From: Micavibrio sp. UBA2020
Lineage (GTDB): Bacteria; Pseudomonadota; Alphaproteobacteria; Micavibrionales; UBA2020
NCBI GenBank assembly: GCA_002334985.1
Contig: DDBY01000226.1
Location: 1 to 10,001 of the forward strand
Direction: 5' to 3'
DNA length: 10,001 nucleotides
The notes under the pieces are model-generated. The model was not told where the DNA came from. It did no database searches and saw only the letters and a program-made list of their open reading frames with translations. This document shows, one piece after another, positions 1-7,191 of the stretch. Every line of letters begins with the position of its first letter. The stretch's first letter is position 1. The translations under genes and the position numbers were made by a program.

Positions 1-822
1 GACCAGGAGAAAATGGGTATGGCGCTGGCACGTCTGGTGGCGGAAGATCCGTCCCTGCGCGTCAACTCCGACCAGGAATCGGGTCAAACCATTCTGCGCG
101 GCATGGGTGAACTTCACCTCGACATCATCGTCGACCGTATGAAGCGCGAATTCAAAGTCGAAGCCAACGTCGGTGCCCCGCAGGTTGCATACCGCGAGAC
201 CATCACGAAAACGGCTGAAATCGACTACACGCACAAAAAGCAGTCCGGTGGTTCGGGTCAGTTCGCCCGCGTCATCATCCGCTTTGAACCCGGCGAAGTC
301 GGCAGCGGTTTCATTTTCGAAACCGACATCACCGGCGGTTCGGTTCCCAAAGAATACATCCCCGGCGTTGAAAAGGGCCTCGAGTCCGCAAAAGAAAACG
401 GCGTTGTTGCCGGCTTCCCTTGCATCGACTTCAAAGCGACCCTGTTCGACGGTGCCTACCACGACGTGGACTCTTCCGCGCTGGCATTCGAAATCGCTGC
501 ACGCGCAGCGTTCCGCGAAGGCCTGCCGAAAGCAAAGCCGGTCCTGCTGGAGCCGGTGATGAAAGTCGAAGTCGTCACCCCCGAAGACTACATGGGCGAC
601 GTCATCGGCGACCTGAACAGCCGCCGTGGTCAAGTCGGCAGCATGGACAGCCGTGGTAACGCACGCGTTATCACCGCCATGGTTCCGCTGGCCAACATGT
701 TCGGCTACATCAACACGCTGCGCTCGATGAGCCAGGGCCGTGCCCAGTACTCGATGGAATTCCATCACTACGAGCAGGTACCGCAGGCGATCGCAGACGA
801 AGTGAAAGCCAAATTGGCGTAA
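1..822 (+). CDS. fusA: Elongation factor G, C-terminal part (gene begins upstream of window)
   Basis: EF-G is the cytoplasmic GTPase that drives translocation of tRNA and mRNA on the ribosome and, with RRF, recycling. About 273 C-terminal residues are visible of a protein that is usually near 700; the frame is open from base 1, so the gene is cut by the window edge and the ATG at 13 is internal. The GTPase domain lies outside. What is seen is the end of domain III ([18 protein letters not shown]), then domain IV ([26 protein letters not shown]) and domain V ([23 protein letters not shown]). The domain IV tip segment GAYHDVDSS is intact; its His at 460-462 matches the His-583 of E. coli EF-G that is needed for fast translocation. 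The gene ends in TAA, 97 bases before tuf. This is the normal str-operon position. Nothing is unusual in the visible part. Confidence 0.98.
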   Translation, partial: DQEKMGMALARLVAEDPSLRVNSDQESGQTILRGMGELHLDIIVDRMKREFKVEANVGAPQVAYRETITKTAEIDYTHKKQSGGSGQFARVIIRFEPGEVGSGFIFETDITGGSVPKEYIPGVEKGLESAKENGVVAGFPCIDFKATLFDGAYHDVDSSALAFEIAARAAFREGLPKAKPVLLEPVMKVEVVTPEDYMGDVIGDLNSRRGQVGSMDSRGNARVITAMVPLANMFGYINTLRSMSQGRAQYSMEFHHYEQVPQAIADEVKAKLA

Positions 823-835
823 GCCGAAAACTGAC

Positions 836-858
836 CAGACGGTGCAAACCGTTAACTG
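836..858 (+). other. Small inverted repeat with GCAA loop in the fusA-tuf spacer
   Basis: ACGGT (839-843) and ACCGT (848-852) can pair around a GCAA tetraloop, which is of the stable GNRA class. Flanking CAG (836-838) and CTG (856-858) could extend the stem across a three-base bulge. No T-run follows; the rest of the 97-base spacer (859-902) is A-rich and leads to the tuf Shine-Dalgarno AAGGAAGG at 903-910. I see no convincing -35/-10 pair. The stem is short, so this may be chance; an RNA-processing or pausing role is only a guess. Confidence 0.3.
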
Positions 859-919
859 AATTAAAACTAAACAAGACTAAAACAAATAACTCGCTTCAAT
901 CCAAGGAAGGAATGACAAG

Positions 920-2110
920 ATGGCTAAAGGCAAGTTTGAACGTAACAAACCGCACGTGAACATCGGCACCATCGGTCACGTTGACCATGGCAAAACCTCG
1001 CTCACCGCGGCTATCACCAAAGTTCTGTCCGAACAGGGCAAAGCTGAATTCAAAGCTTACGACCAAATCGACGGCGCGCCGGAAGAGCGTGAACGTGGTA
1101 TCACCATCTCGACCGCTCACGTTGAGTACGAGACGGATAACCGCCACTACGCACACGTTGACTGCCCCGGCCACGCAGACTACGTCAAGAACATGATTAC
1201 GGGTGCTGCACAGATGGACGGCGGTATCCTCGTCGTTTCCGCTGCTGACGGCCCGATGCCGCAAACGCGCGAGCACATCCTGCTGGCACGCCAGGTTGGC
1301 GTTCCTTCGCTGGTCGTGTTCCTCAACAAGTGCGACATGGTTGACGATGCTGAACTGCTGGACCTCGTTGAAATGGAAGTCCGCGAACTGCTCAGCAAAT
1401 ACAACTTCCCTGGCGACGACATTCCCTTCGTAAAAGGCTCGGCACTTTGCGCCCTCGAAGGCAAGAATGATGAGCTCGGCAAAAACGCCATCATGAAACT
1501 GATGGAAGCTGTTGACAGCTACATCCCGACCCCGGCACGTCCGAAAGACAAGCCGTTCCTGATGCCGGTTGAGGACGTGTTCTCGATCTCTGGCCGTGGT
1601 ACGGTTTGCACGGGTCGCGTCGAGCAAGGTATCGTGAAAGTTGGCGAGGAAGTTGAAATCGTTGGCCTGCGTCCGACGACCAAAACGACCATCACCGGCG
1701 TTGAAATGTTCCGCAAACTCCTCGATCAGGGTGAGGCTGGCGACAACATTGGTGCTCTGCTGCGCGGTACGAAGCGTGAAGACGTCGAGCGTGGCCAGGT
1801 TCTGGCTGCTCCCGGCTCCATCAAGCCGCACACGAAGTTCAAAGCAGAAGCTTACGTTCTCACCAAAGACGAAGGTGGCCGTCACACGCCGTTCTTCACC
1901 AACTACCGTCCCCAGTTCTACTTCCGTACGACGGACGTTACCGGCATCGTTCAGCTGCCGGAAGGTGTCGAGATGGTTATGCCTGGCGACAACGTCACGA
2001 TGGACGTTGAACTGATCGCTCCGATCGCCATGGACGAAGGTCTGCGCTTCGCAATCCGCGAAGGTGGCCGTACCGTCGGCGCCGGCGTCGTTGCGAAAAT
2101 CGTTGAGTAA
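920..2110 (+). CDS. tuf: Elongation factor Tu
   Basis: EF-Tu carries aminoacyl-tRNA to the ribosomal A site as a GTP complex in the cytoplasm. The protein has 396 residues, against 394 in E. coli, and is complete. GTPase motifs are all present: P-loop GHVDHGKT (19-26), switch I RGITI (59-63), DCPGH (81-85, with the catalytic His85), NKCD (136-139) and SAL (174-176). Domains 2 and 3 follow, with [10 protein letters not shown] around 225-233, GGRHTPFF, and a C-terminus ending [15 protein letters not shown]. The ATG at 920 sits 9 bases after AAGGAAGG. Two places differ from the usual proteobacterial sequence: [10 protein letters not shown] replaces PEEKARGITI, and Cys230 replaces Val in GTVVTGRV. 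The gene follows fusA as in str operons; alphaproteobacteria often carry a second tuf elsewhere, which cannot be seen here. Confidence 0.99.
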   Translation: MAKGKFERNKPHVNIGTIGHVDHGKTSLTAAITKVLSEQGKAEFKAYDQIDGAPEERERGITISTAHVEYETDNRHYAHVDCPGHADYVKNMITGAAQMDGGILVVSAADGPMPQTREHILLARQVGVPSLVVFLNKCDMVDDAELLDLVEMEVRELLSKYNFPGDDIPFVKGSALCALEGKNDELGKNAIMKLMEAVDSYIPTPARPKDKPFLMPVEDVFSISGRGTVCTGRVEQGIVKVGEEVEIVGLRPTTKTTITGVEMFRKLLDQGEAGDNIGALLRGTKREDVERGQVLAAPGSIKPHTKFKAEAYVLTKDEGGRHTPFFTNYRPQFYFRTTDVTGIVQLPEGVEMVMPGDNVTMDVELIAPIAMDEGLRFAIREGGRTVGAGVVAKIVE

Positions 2111-2128
2111 CGACTAATTTCCGCGCTC

Positions 2129-2153
2129 GCCCCGCCGCCGCAAGCGGCGGGGC
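2129..2153 (+). promoter_or_regulatory. Strong GC-rich hairpin between tuf and rpsJ
   Basis: A perfect 10-base-pair inverted repeat: GCCCCGCCGC (2129-2138) and GCGGCGGGGC (2144-2153) around a five-base loop CGCAA. It lies 18 bases after the tuf stop and 27 bases before the rpsJ Shine-Dalgarno AGGTAGGA (2181-2188), in an 82-base spacer. Every stem pair is G-C. The sequence that follows is purine-rich (AGGCACGGGAAAAAAG) with no T-run, so it is not a standard intrinsic terminator. It marks the str/S10 boundary and could act as a weak terminator, attenuator, 3'-end stabiliser for the abundant tuf message or a processing site. The hairpin is seen; the role is inference. Confidence 0.55.
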
Positions 2154-2192
2154 AGGCACGGGAAAAAAGAAGAGAATAAAAGGTAGGATACA

Positions 2193-2501
2193 ATGGAAGC
2201 GCAAAACATCCGGGTCAGACTTCGTGCATACGACCATCGCGTGCTCGATCAATCGACGAAGGAAATCGTAAACACGGCGAAAAGAACCGGTGCAGAAGTG
2301 CGCGGTCCGATTCCGCTGCCGACGCGAATTGAAAAATTCACCGTTCTGCGCTCGCCGCACGTCGACAAGAAATCCCGCGAACAGTTTGAAATGCGGACGC
2401 ACAAGCGTCTGCTGGATATCGTTAACCCCACCCCGCAGACCATCGACGCGCTGATGAAGCTCGATCTCGCGGCCGGCGTTGACGTCGAAATCAAGCTCTA
2501 A
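2193..2501 (+). CDS. rpsJ: 30S ribosomal protein S10 (NusE)
   Basis: S10 is a 30S head protein; known also as NusE, it pairs with NusB in transcription antitermination and links NusG to the ribosome. The protein has 102 residues, the normal length. It contains the family signature [10 protein letters not shown] (36-45) and the following [26 protein letters not shown] loop segment, which reaches near the 16S decoding region. It ends in the usual [11 protein letters not shown]. The ATG at 2193 is preceded by AGGTAGGA at 2181-2188. It is the first gene of the S10 group, after an 82-base spacer with a strong hairpin. It differs little from other alphaproteobacterial S10 proteins and I see no odd residue. 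Confidence 0.99.
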   Translation: MEAQNIRVRLRAYDHRVLDQSTKEIVNTAKRTGAEVRGPIPLPTRIEKFTVLRSPHVDKKSREQFEMRTHKRLLDIVNPTPQTIDALMKLDLAAGVDVEIKL

Positions 2502-2513
2502 AAAGGAATAATC

Positions 2514-2543
2514 CGCGCTGACGGGAAATGATCTGGCAGCGCG
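2514..2543 (+). other. Inverted repeat in the rpsJ-rplC spacer
   Basis: CGCGCTG (2514-2520) and CAGCGCG (2537-2543) can form a 7-base-pair stem around a 16-base loop. It lies in the 76-base gap between rpsJ and the ATG of rplC, upstream of the rplC Shine-Dalgarno TAAGGA (near 2565-2570). No T-run follows. A seven-codon frame, ATG at 2528 to TGA at 2549-2551, starts in the loop and runs through the 3' arm. A regulatory role is possible but is not shown. Confidence 0.35.
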
Positions 2544-2577
2544 CGGCTTGAAAGTTAAGAAAGTAAGGACCAAGAAA

Positions 2578-3303
2578 ATGCGTACCGGTTTGATTGCACA
2601 AAAGCTCGGCATGTCCCGCGTCTTCGATGCGGAGGGCAAACACGTTCCCGTGACCGTGCTGAAGATGGACGAATGCCAAGTCGTCGCCGTACAAACCCAG
2701 GAAAAGAACGGCTACACCGCTGTTCAGCTGGGTGCGGGCGAGAAAAAGGCTAAAAACGTCTCCCAAGGCGAGCGCGGCCACTTCGCGAAAGCGAAAGTCG
2801 AGCCCAAGGCAAAAGTTGCTGAATTCCGCGTCAGCGAAGACGCCGTTCTCGAAGTCGGCGCAGAGCTTTGCGTCAGCCACTTCGTGCCCGGCCAGTTCGT
2901 AGATGTCACCGGTATCACACTTGGTAAAGGCTACCAGGGTGTTATGAAACGCTGGAACTTCGGCGGCCTGCGCGCAACGCACGGTGTGTCGGTTTCCCAC
3001 CGTTCGCCCGGTTCGACCGGTCAGCGCCAATCTCCCGGCCGCGTTTTCAAGAACAAGAAAATGGCGGGTCACATGGGTAACGTCCAACGCACCATCCAGA
3101 ACCTGCGCGTGGTTGAAATCCACCCCGAGCAGGGCCTGATCGTCGTTGAAGGCGCCATCCCCGGCCACAAAGGCGCATGGCTGACCATTAAAGACGCCGT
3201 CAAAAAGCCCCTGCCGAAAGAAGCACCGCAGCCCGCCGGCCTGAAAGGCAAGGCTCCTGCTGCTGCCGAAGCGCCGGCTGAATCCGCCGAAGCGCAGGCA
3301 TAA
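2578..3303 (+). CDS. rplC: 50S ribosomal protein L3
   Basis: L3 is an early-assembly 50S protein whose long internal loop reaches the peptidyl transferase centre. The start is taken as the ATG at 2578 ([16 protein letters not shown]), as in other L3 proteins, with a Shine-Dalgarno TAAGGA a few bases upstream. An in-frame TTG at 2548 would add ten basic residues without family support. This gives 241 residues against 209 in E. coli. The core carries [16 protein letters not shown] and [27 protein letters not shown]; the glutamine methylated by PrmB in E. coli lies in the GQxQ part. From about residue 212 the protein ends in an Ala/Pro/Glu-rich tail, a common alphaproteobacterial trait. rplD follows after 23 bases. 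Confidence 0.98.
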   Translation: MRTGLIAQKLGMSRVFDAEGKHVPVTVLKMDECQVVAVQTQEKNGYTAVQLGAGEKKAKNVSQGERGHFAKAKVEPKAKVAEFRVSEDAVLEVGAELCVSHFVPGQFVDVTGITLGKGYQGVMKRWNFGGLRATHGVSVSHRSPGSTGQRQSPGRVFKNKKMAGHMGNVQRTIQNLRVVEIHPEQGLIVVEGAIPGHKGAWLTIKDAVKKPLPKEAPQPAGLKGKAPAAAEAPAESAEAQA

Positions 3304-3326
3304 GAGAATAGGGAAGGAATGGAGAG

Positions 3327-3944
3327 ATGAAAGTCGCCGTTAAAACACTCGAAAACAAGCAAGCTGGTGACATTGAGCTCAGCGATGCAATCTTCGGCCT
3401 GGAACCCCGCGCCGACGTTCTGCACCGCATGGTCAACTGGCAGCTGGCAAAACGCCGCTCCGGCAACCACAAAACCAAAGGTGTCAGCGAAATCAGCGGT
3501 ACCGGTAAAAAGCCGTTCAAACAAAAAGGTACGGGTCACGCCCGCGCGGGTTCCCTGCGCAACGCGCAGCACCGCACCGGTGCGGTGATTTTTGGCCCGC
3601 TCGTCCGCGACCACGCGCACGATATGCCGAAAGCTGTCCGCAAGCTGGCGCTCAAAGTCGCGCTGTCCACGAAGCAAAAAGAAGGCAAGCTTATCGTTAT
3701 CGATACGGCGAAATCTTCCAGCCACAAAACGAAAGATATGGTGAAGACTCTCGCCACGCTCGGCCTGACTTCCGCGCTTATCATCGACGAGACGCTGGAT
3801 CAGAACTTCTTCCGCGCCGTGCGCAACATCCCGCTCATCGACGTTCTGCCCCAGAAAGGTATCAACGTTTACGACATCCTGCGCCGTGACACTCTCGTCC
3901 TGACGAAAGAAGCGGTCGCTCAACTGGAGGCTCGCCTGAAATGA
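3327..3944 (+). CDS. rplD: 50S ribosomal protein L4
   Basis: L4 binds 23S rRNA early in assembly; its extended loop lines the peptide exit tunnel at the macrolide site. In E. coli it also represses its own operon, but that leader mechanism is not conserved in alphaproteobacteria. The 205 residues compare with 201 in E. coli. The N-terminal part has [18 protein letters not shown] (53-70), followed by His71-Ala-Arg, where most bacteria have Arg-Ala-Arg. The C-terminal part ends [25 protein letters not shown], as in alphaproteobacteria. Shine-Dalgarno AAGGA is at 3314-3318. The TGA stop overlaps the rplW start as ATGA, implying coupled translation. Confidence 0.98.
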   Translation: MKVAVKTLENKQAGDIELSDAIFGLEPRADVLHRMVNWQLAKRRSGNHKTKGVSEISGTGKKPFKQKGTGHARAGSLRNAQHRTGAVIFGPLVRDHAHDMPKAVRKLALKVALSTKQKEGKLIVIDTAKSSSHKTKDMVKTLATLGLTSALIIDETLDQNFFRAVRNIPLIDVLPQKGINVYDILRRDTLVLTKEAVAQLEARLK

Positions 3945-4264
3945 CCAAAGCAGCGAAAAAACAAGATCCGAAGCTCACCGAGCAGCTGTACGAGATGATC
4001 CGCACGCCGGTCATCACGGAAAAAGCGACGATGAACTCGCAGTACAACCAGATCACCTTCCGCGTTCCCCTGTGCGCTGACAAAGCGACCATCAAGGATG
4101 CGGTCGAGGCTGTGTTCAAAGTGAAAGTGACGAAAGTCAACACCAGCACCCAGCTTGGCAAAACCAAGGTGTTCAAAGGCCGCAAGGCATTCCGCAGCGA
4201 CAGCAAAAAAGCCATCGTGACCCTGGCCGAAGGCCAGCAGATCGACGTCGCCACCGGCGCCTGA
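3941..4264 (+). CDS. rplW: 50S ribosomal protein L23
   Basis: L23 sits at the tunnel exit and is the docking point for trigger factor and SRP. The protein has 107 residues against 100 in E. coli; the excess is an N-terminal lead of about ten charged residues ([10 protein letters not shown]). Glu27 in PVITEKAT matches the docking Glu18 of E. coli L23. The C-terminal half has the family pattern [35 protein letters not shown]. The ATG overlaps the rplD stop by four bases, with GGAGG at 3926-3930 inside rplD. The TGA stop is followed at once by an in-frame TAA (TGATAA, 4262-4267). A 72-base spacer then precedes rplB. Confidence 0.98.
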   Translation: MTKAAKKQDPKLTEQLYEMIRTPVITEKATMNSQYNQITFRVPLCADKATIKDAVEAVFKVKVTKVNTSTQLGKTKVFKGRKAFRSDSKKAIVTLAEGQQIDVATGA

Positions 4265-4291
4265 TAACAACGGATAAGAATAATAAGGACC

Positions 4292-4315
4292 GGGACAGCG
4301 AACTGATGTTGTCCC
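4292..4315 (+). other. Hairpin in the rplW-rplB spacer
   Basis: GGGACAGCG (4292-4300) can pair with TGTTGTCCC (4307-4315) over nine positions, two of them G-U, around a six-base loop AACTGA. It ends nine bases before the rplB Shine-Dalgarno GAGGAAG (4324-4330). The sequence after the stem is CCAAAATTGAGG, without a T-run. Because it is so near the ribosome binding site it could tune rplB translation, or mark a processing site; both are guesses. Confidence 0.4.
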
Positions 4316-4336
4316 CCAAAATTGAGGAAGAGTAAA

Positions 4337-5182
4337 ATGGCACTCAAAAAGTACCGTCCGACATCGCCCGGCATGCGCCAAATGGTGCGCGTTGACCGCA
4401 GCGAACTGTGGAAAGGCAAACCCGAGAAGACCCTTCTCGACAAGGATCACAACAACAACAAAGCCGGCCGTAACCACAAAGGTCGCAAGACCATGTGGCA
4501 CCGTGGCGGCGGTCACAAGCAGCGTTATCGCCTCATCGACTTCAAACGTCGCAAGTTCGACATCGAAGCGACGGTCGAGCGTCTGGAATACGACCCGAAC
4601 CGTACGGCATGGATTGCGCTCGTGAAATACACGGACGGCGAGATGGCCTACATCCTGGCACCCCAGCGTTTGCAAGCGGGCGACAAAGTTGTCTCCGGCG
4701 AGCGCGCGGACATTCTGCCCGGCAACGCTATGCCCATCAAAAATATCCCCGTCGGTACGCTGGTTCACAACGTTGAACTGCATCCCGGCAAAGGCGGCCA
4801 GCTGGCGCGCTCTGCGGGTGCTTTCGTGCAAATCGTCGGCCGTGACAGCGGCATGACCCAGATTAAACTGGGTTCGGGCGAGCTACGCGTTGTCCGCGGC
4901 GATTGCATGGCAACCGTCGGTTCCGTTTCGAACGCAGACCATTCCAACACGGTTCTCGGCAAAGCAGGCCGCAAGCGTTGGATGGGCTGGAAGCCGGTTA
5001 ACCGCGGCGTTGTGATGAACCCCATCGACCACCCGCATGGTGGTGGTGAAGGTAAATCTTCCGGCGGCCGTAACCCGGTCACTCCCTGGGGTAAACCGAC
5101 CAAGGGCGCGAAAACCCGCAAAAACAAGGCAACGGATAAATACATTCTGCGCCGTCGTAAAAACAAACGTCTGGCGAAGTAA
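4337..5182 (+). CDS. rplB: 50S ribosomal protein L2
   Basis: L2 is among the most conserved 50S proteins; it binds domain IV of 23S rRNA, joins the subunits and is needed for peptidyl transferase assembly. The start is the ATG at 4337 ([15 protein letters not shown]), seven bases after GAGGAAG at 4324-4330; an in-frame TTG at 4322 lies in that Shine-Dalgarno region and is rejected. The 281 residues compare with 273 in E. coli. Near the N-terminus [19 protein letters not shown] matches the RNA-binding fold. The C-terminal signature [12 protein letters not shown] is intact; His232 (5030-5032) corresponds to the His-229 of E. coli studied for peptidyl transferase activity. A basic tail [10 protein letters not shown] closes the protein. 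rpsS follows after 18 bases. Confidence 0.99.
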   Translation: MALKKYRPTSPGMRQMVRVDRSELWKGKPEKTLLDKDHNNNKAGRNHKGRKTMWHRGGGHKQRYRLIDFKRRKFDIEATVERLEYDPNRTAWIALVKYTDGEMAYILAPQRLQAGDKVVSGERADILPGNAMPIKNIPVGTLVHNVELHPGKGGQLARSAGAFVQIVGRDSGMTQIKLGSGELRVVRGDCMATVGSVSNADHSNTVLGKAGRKRWMGWKPVNRGVVMNPIDHPHGGGEGKSSGGRNPVTPWGKPTKGAKTRKNKATDKYILRRRKNKRLAK

Positions 5183-5200
5183 GACAGAAGGAGAATTACA

Positions 5201-5488
5201 GTGGCACGTTCCGTACGGAAAGGTCCTTTTATCGATGGCTACCTGCTGAAAAAAGCAGAAAAAGCCCGTGCATCGACGCGTAACGAGGTTATCAAAACCT
5301 GGTCGCGCCGCTCCACCATTCTGCCGCAATTCATCGGGCTGACGTTCGGTGTTTACAACGGCCAGAAATTCATCCCGGTCCTCGTGACGGATAACATGGT
5401 TGGTCACAAACTGGGCGAATTCGCCCCGACCCGCACGTTCTCCGCGCACACGGCAGCCGGTGCTGACAAGACCGCGAAAAAAGGATAA
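5201..5488 (+). CDS. rpsS: 30S ribosomal protein S19 (GTG start)
   Basis: S19 lies in the 30S head, binds 16S rRNA with S13 and contacts the A-site side of the subunit interface. The start is GTG, the only non-ATG start among the genes here; it is chosen because [12 protein letters not shown] is the universal S19 N-terminus and AAGGAGA precedes it near 5188-5194. The protein has 95 residues against 92 in E. coli. The signature [13 protein letters not shown] occupies 68-80. The C-terminus is short and basic (GADKTAKKG). The stop at 5486-5488 is only seven bases before rplV, whose Shine-Dalgarno AAGGA (5481-5485) lies inside rpsS, so the two are probably coupled. Confidence 0.98.
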   Translation: MARSVRKGPFIDGYLLKKAEKARASTRNEVIKTWSRRSTILPQFIGLTFGVYNGQKFIPVLVTDNMVGHKLGEFAPTRTFSAHTAAGADKTAKKG

Positions 5489-5495
5489 TTGAGAG

Positions 5496-6020
5496 ATGTC
5501 TAAAGTAGGTAAAAAATCTCATCGCAAGGACAATGAAGCCATTGCCAAAGCGCGTTACATCAAGGGTAGCGAACGCAAGTTGAACTTGCTTGCGCAGCTC
5601 ATTCGCGGTAAAAGTGCCCAGCGCGCGCTGGTGGACCTTGAATTCGCACGCCGCCGCATGGCCGTCGATGTCAAAAAAGTCCTCGAAGCCGCCATTGCAA
5701 ACGCCGAAAACAACCACAACCTTGACGTTGACCGTCTGTTTGTGAAAGAGGCGACCGTCGGCCGCACCATGACCATGGGCCGTTTCCACGCCCGCGGCCG
5801 TGGCCGTAGCGCCGCCGTTGAAAAGCCGTTCAGCAACATCACCATTATTGTTGAAGAGCGCGCCGAAGGCGAAGACAAGAAAAAAGCCAAAGCCGCTAAA
5901 AAAGCAGCCAAGGCCGAAGCAGGCGACAAGCCCGCTAAAAAATCCGGTGGTGCGAAAGCCGCCAAAAAACCCGCCGCGAAAGCAAAAGCTGCCGCTGGCG
6001 AAAACACCACCGCTGAATAA
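5496..6020 (+). CDS. rplV: 50S ribosomal protein L22 with long Lys/Ala-rich C-terminal tail
   Basis: L22 contacts all 23S rRNA domains, and its beta-hairpin lines the exit tunnel near the macrolide site. The normal fold is seen at about residues 12-124: [45 protein letters not shown], the hairpin segment [17 protein letters not shown], and the final strand [10 protein letters not shown]. The protein is 174 residues long, against about 110-130 usual, because of a tail of some 50 residues (125-174, bases 5868-6017). That tail is mostly Lys and Ala with AKKAAK-type repeats, resembling histone H1-like low-complexity tails. It is in frame, uninterrupted and ends in a single TAA, so I read it as real. 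A flexible rRNA-binding role is inference. rpsC follows after 20 bases. Confidence 0.97.
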   Translation: MSKVGKKSHRKDNEAIAKARYIKGSERKLNLLAQLIRGKSAQRALVDLEFARRRMAVDVKKVLEAAIANAENNHNLDVDRLFVKEATVGRTMTMGRFHARGRGRSAAVEKPFSNITIIVEERAEGEDKKKAKAAKKAAKAEAGDKPAKKSGGAKAAKKPAAKAKAAAGENTTAE

Positions 6021-6040
6021 GAAAGGCGCAGGAGAAAAAC

Positions 6041-6721
6041 ATGGGTCAGAAGGTTAACCCGATTGGTCTGAGACTTGGTATCAACCGCACATGGGACAGC
6101 CGCTGGTATGCGGGCAAGGACTATGCTGCGAAACTGCTGCAAGACATCAAACTGCGCGAGTTTGTCATGGACAAGCTGAAGCAGGCGGGTGTTGCACGCG
6201 TTATCATCGAACGCGCGGCCAGCAAGACCAACGTGACCATTCATACGGCACGTCCGGGCGTGATTATCGGCAAAAAAGGCTCCGATATCGAAAAACTGCG
6301 CAAAGACCTGTCGAAGTTCACGGGCGGCGAAGTCACCCTGAACATCGTCGAAATCCGCAAGCCCGAGCTGGACGCCCAGCTGGTTGCTGACGGTATCGCC
6401 CAGCAGCTGGAACGCCGTGTTTCCTTCCGCCGTGCGATGAAGCGTGCCGTTCAGTCCGCTCTGCGTCTTGGCGCCGGCGGTATCCGTGTTACCTGCGCCG
6501 GCCGTTTGGCGGGTGCTGAAATCGCCCGTACCGAATGGTACCGCGAAGGCCGCGTTCCCCTGCACACCCTGCGTGCGGATGTGGATTACGCAACCTCCCG
6601 CGCCCTGACGACCTACGGCATCATCGGCGTAAAAGTCTGGATTTTCAAAGGCGAAATTCTGGGCCACGACCCGATGGCACGCGACAAGCGCATGCAGGAC
6701 CAACAGCCTACGCGCGCATAA
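6041..6721 (+). CDS. rpsC: 30S ribosomal protein S3
   Basis: S3 forms part of the mRNA entry channel of the 30S subunit and, with S4 and S5, takes part in unwinding mRNA. The 226 residues compare with 233 in E. coli. The N-terminus [13 protein letters not shown] is the family start, with AGGAG about ten bases upstream. A KH type 2 domain follows, with the GKKG loop at 77-80 ([15 protein letters not shown]). Arg130, Arg131 and Lys134 in [10 protein letters not shown] lie in the basic patch implicated in helicase activity in E. coli. The C-terminal S3 domain has [27 protein letters not shown] and [15 protein letters not shown], which is alphaproteobacterial in character. rplP follows after 36 bases. 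Confidence 0.99.
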   Translation: MGQKVNPIGLRLGINRTWDSRWYAGKDYAAKLLQDIKLREFVMDKLKQAGVARVIIERAASKTNVTIHTARPGVIIGKKGSDIEKLRKDLSKFTGGEVTLNIVEIRKPELDAQLVADGIAQQLERRVSFRRAMKRAVQSALRLGAGGIRVTCAGRLAGAEIARTEWYREGRVPLHTLRADVDYATSRALTTYGIIGVKVWIFKGEILGHDPMARDKRMQDQQPTRA

Positions 6722-6757
6722 CTATCTGAAAAGATTGCATTAACAAGGAATACGACT

Positions 6758-7165
6758 ATGTTGTCACCGAAGAAAATGAAATTCCGCAAGGCGTTCAAAG
6801 GGCGCATTCACGGCGTTGCTTCCTCCGGCCATTATCTGGCTTATGGCAGCTTCGGCCTGAAAGCGACGTCGCCCGAGCGTATTACGGCCCGTCAAATCGA
6901 GGCGGCCCGCCGTACGATTACCCGCCATATCAAGCGTCAAGGCCGCTTGTGGATCCGTATTTTCCCGGATGTTCCGGTATCTACGAAGCCGCTGGGCGCC
7001 CGTTTCGGTGGTGGTAAAGGTTCCCCGGAATTCTACGTCGCCCGCGTAAAACCTGGAAAAATCATGTTTGAGCTTGACGGGGTACCCCGTGAACTGGCAG
7101 AAGAGGCGTTCGAATTGGCCGCCGCGAAGCTGCCTATCAAGACCAGATTCGTCGCCCGCGACTAA
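6758..7165 (+). CDS. rplP: 50S ribosomal protein L16
   Basis: L16 is a late-assembly 50S protein near the A-site tRNA elbow and the peptidyl transferase centre. It has 135 residues, the family length (136 in E. coli). Typical parts are [46 protein letters not shown] and the C-terminal [12 protein letters not shown], the last being alphaproteobacterial. The loop usually written VRMGKGKG reads ARFGGGKG here (81-88). Arg82, which matches the Arg81 hydroxylated by YcfD in E. coli, is kept, but the first lysine of that loop is Gly85. The segment [15 protein letters not shown] (20-34) also departs from common forms. Shine-Dalgarno AAGGAA is at 6745-6750. The gene precedes rpmC by 26 bases. Confidence 0.98.
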   Translation: MLSPKKMKFRKAFKGRIHGVASSGHYLAYGSFGLKATSPERITARQIEAARRTITRHIKRQGRLWIRIFPDVPVSTKPLGARFGGGKGSPEFYVARVKPGKIMFELDGVPRELAEEAFELAAAKLPIKTRFVARD

Positions 7166-7191
7166 GAGAGCTAATTTAAGGTATTAAGAAA

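Noticed and set aside
823..919. Possible tuf promoter in the fusA-tuf spacer
   Set aside because: The region is A-rich, but I found no pair of -35 and -10 boxes with acceptable match and spacing.
912..959. Short overlapping frame starting at an ATG between the tuf Shine-Dalgarno and the tuf start
   Set aside because: Its ATG is one base after AAGGAAGG, too near for initiation; the spacing fits the ATG at 920.
896..1885. Long antisense reading frame (329 codons) opposite tuf
   Set aside because: It is in codon register with tuf. It stays open because tuf lacks the codons TTA, CTA and TCA in that span, and its translation resembles no protein I know. A shadow of codon bias.
2548..2577. TTG start extending L3 by ten residues
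   Set aside because: The Shine-Dalgarno is placed for the ATG at 2578, and MRTGLIAQK is the family N-terminus.
3319..3330. Three-codon frame ATG GAG AGA TGA overlapping the rplD start
   Set aside because: The ATG abuts the Shine-Dalgarno with no spacer, so it is unlikely to be used. The same GGAAGGAATG context before tuf and rplD is probably coincidence.
4322..4336. TTG start extending L2 by five residues
   Set aside because: It lies in the Shine-Dalgarno region of the ATG at 4337, and MALKKYRP is the usual N-terminus.
5800..6057. Second sense-strand frame over the rplV tail and the rpsC start
   Set aside because: A Pro/Lys/Ala-rich shift of the rplV tail; low-complexity coding sequence leaves several frames open.
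5555..6703. Antisense reading frame of 382 codons across rplV and rpsC
   Set aside because: In register with rpsC and passing through the Lys/Ala tail of rplV on the other strand; low-complexity and without recognisable motifs.
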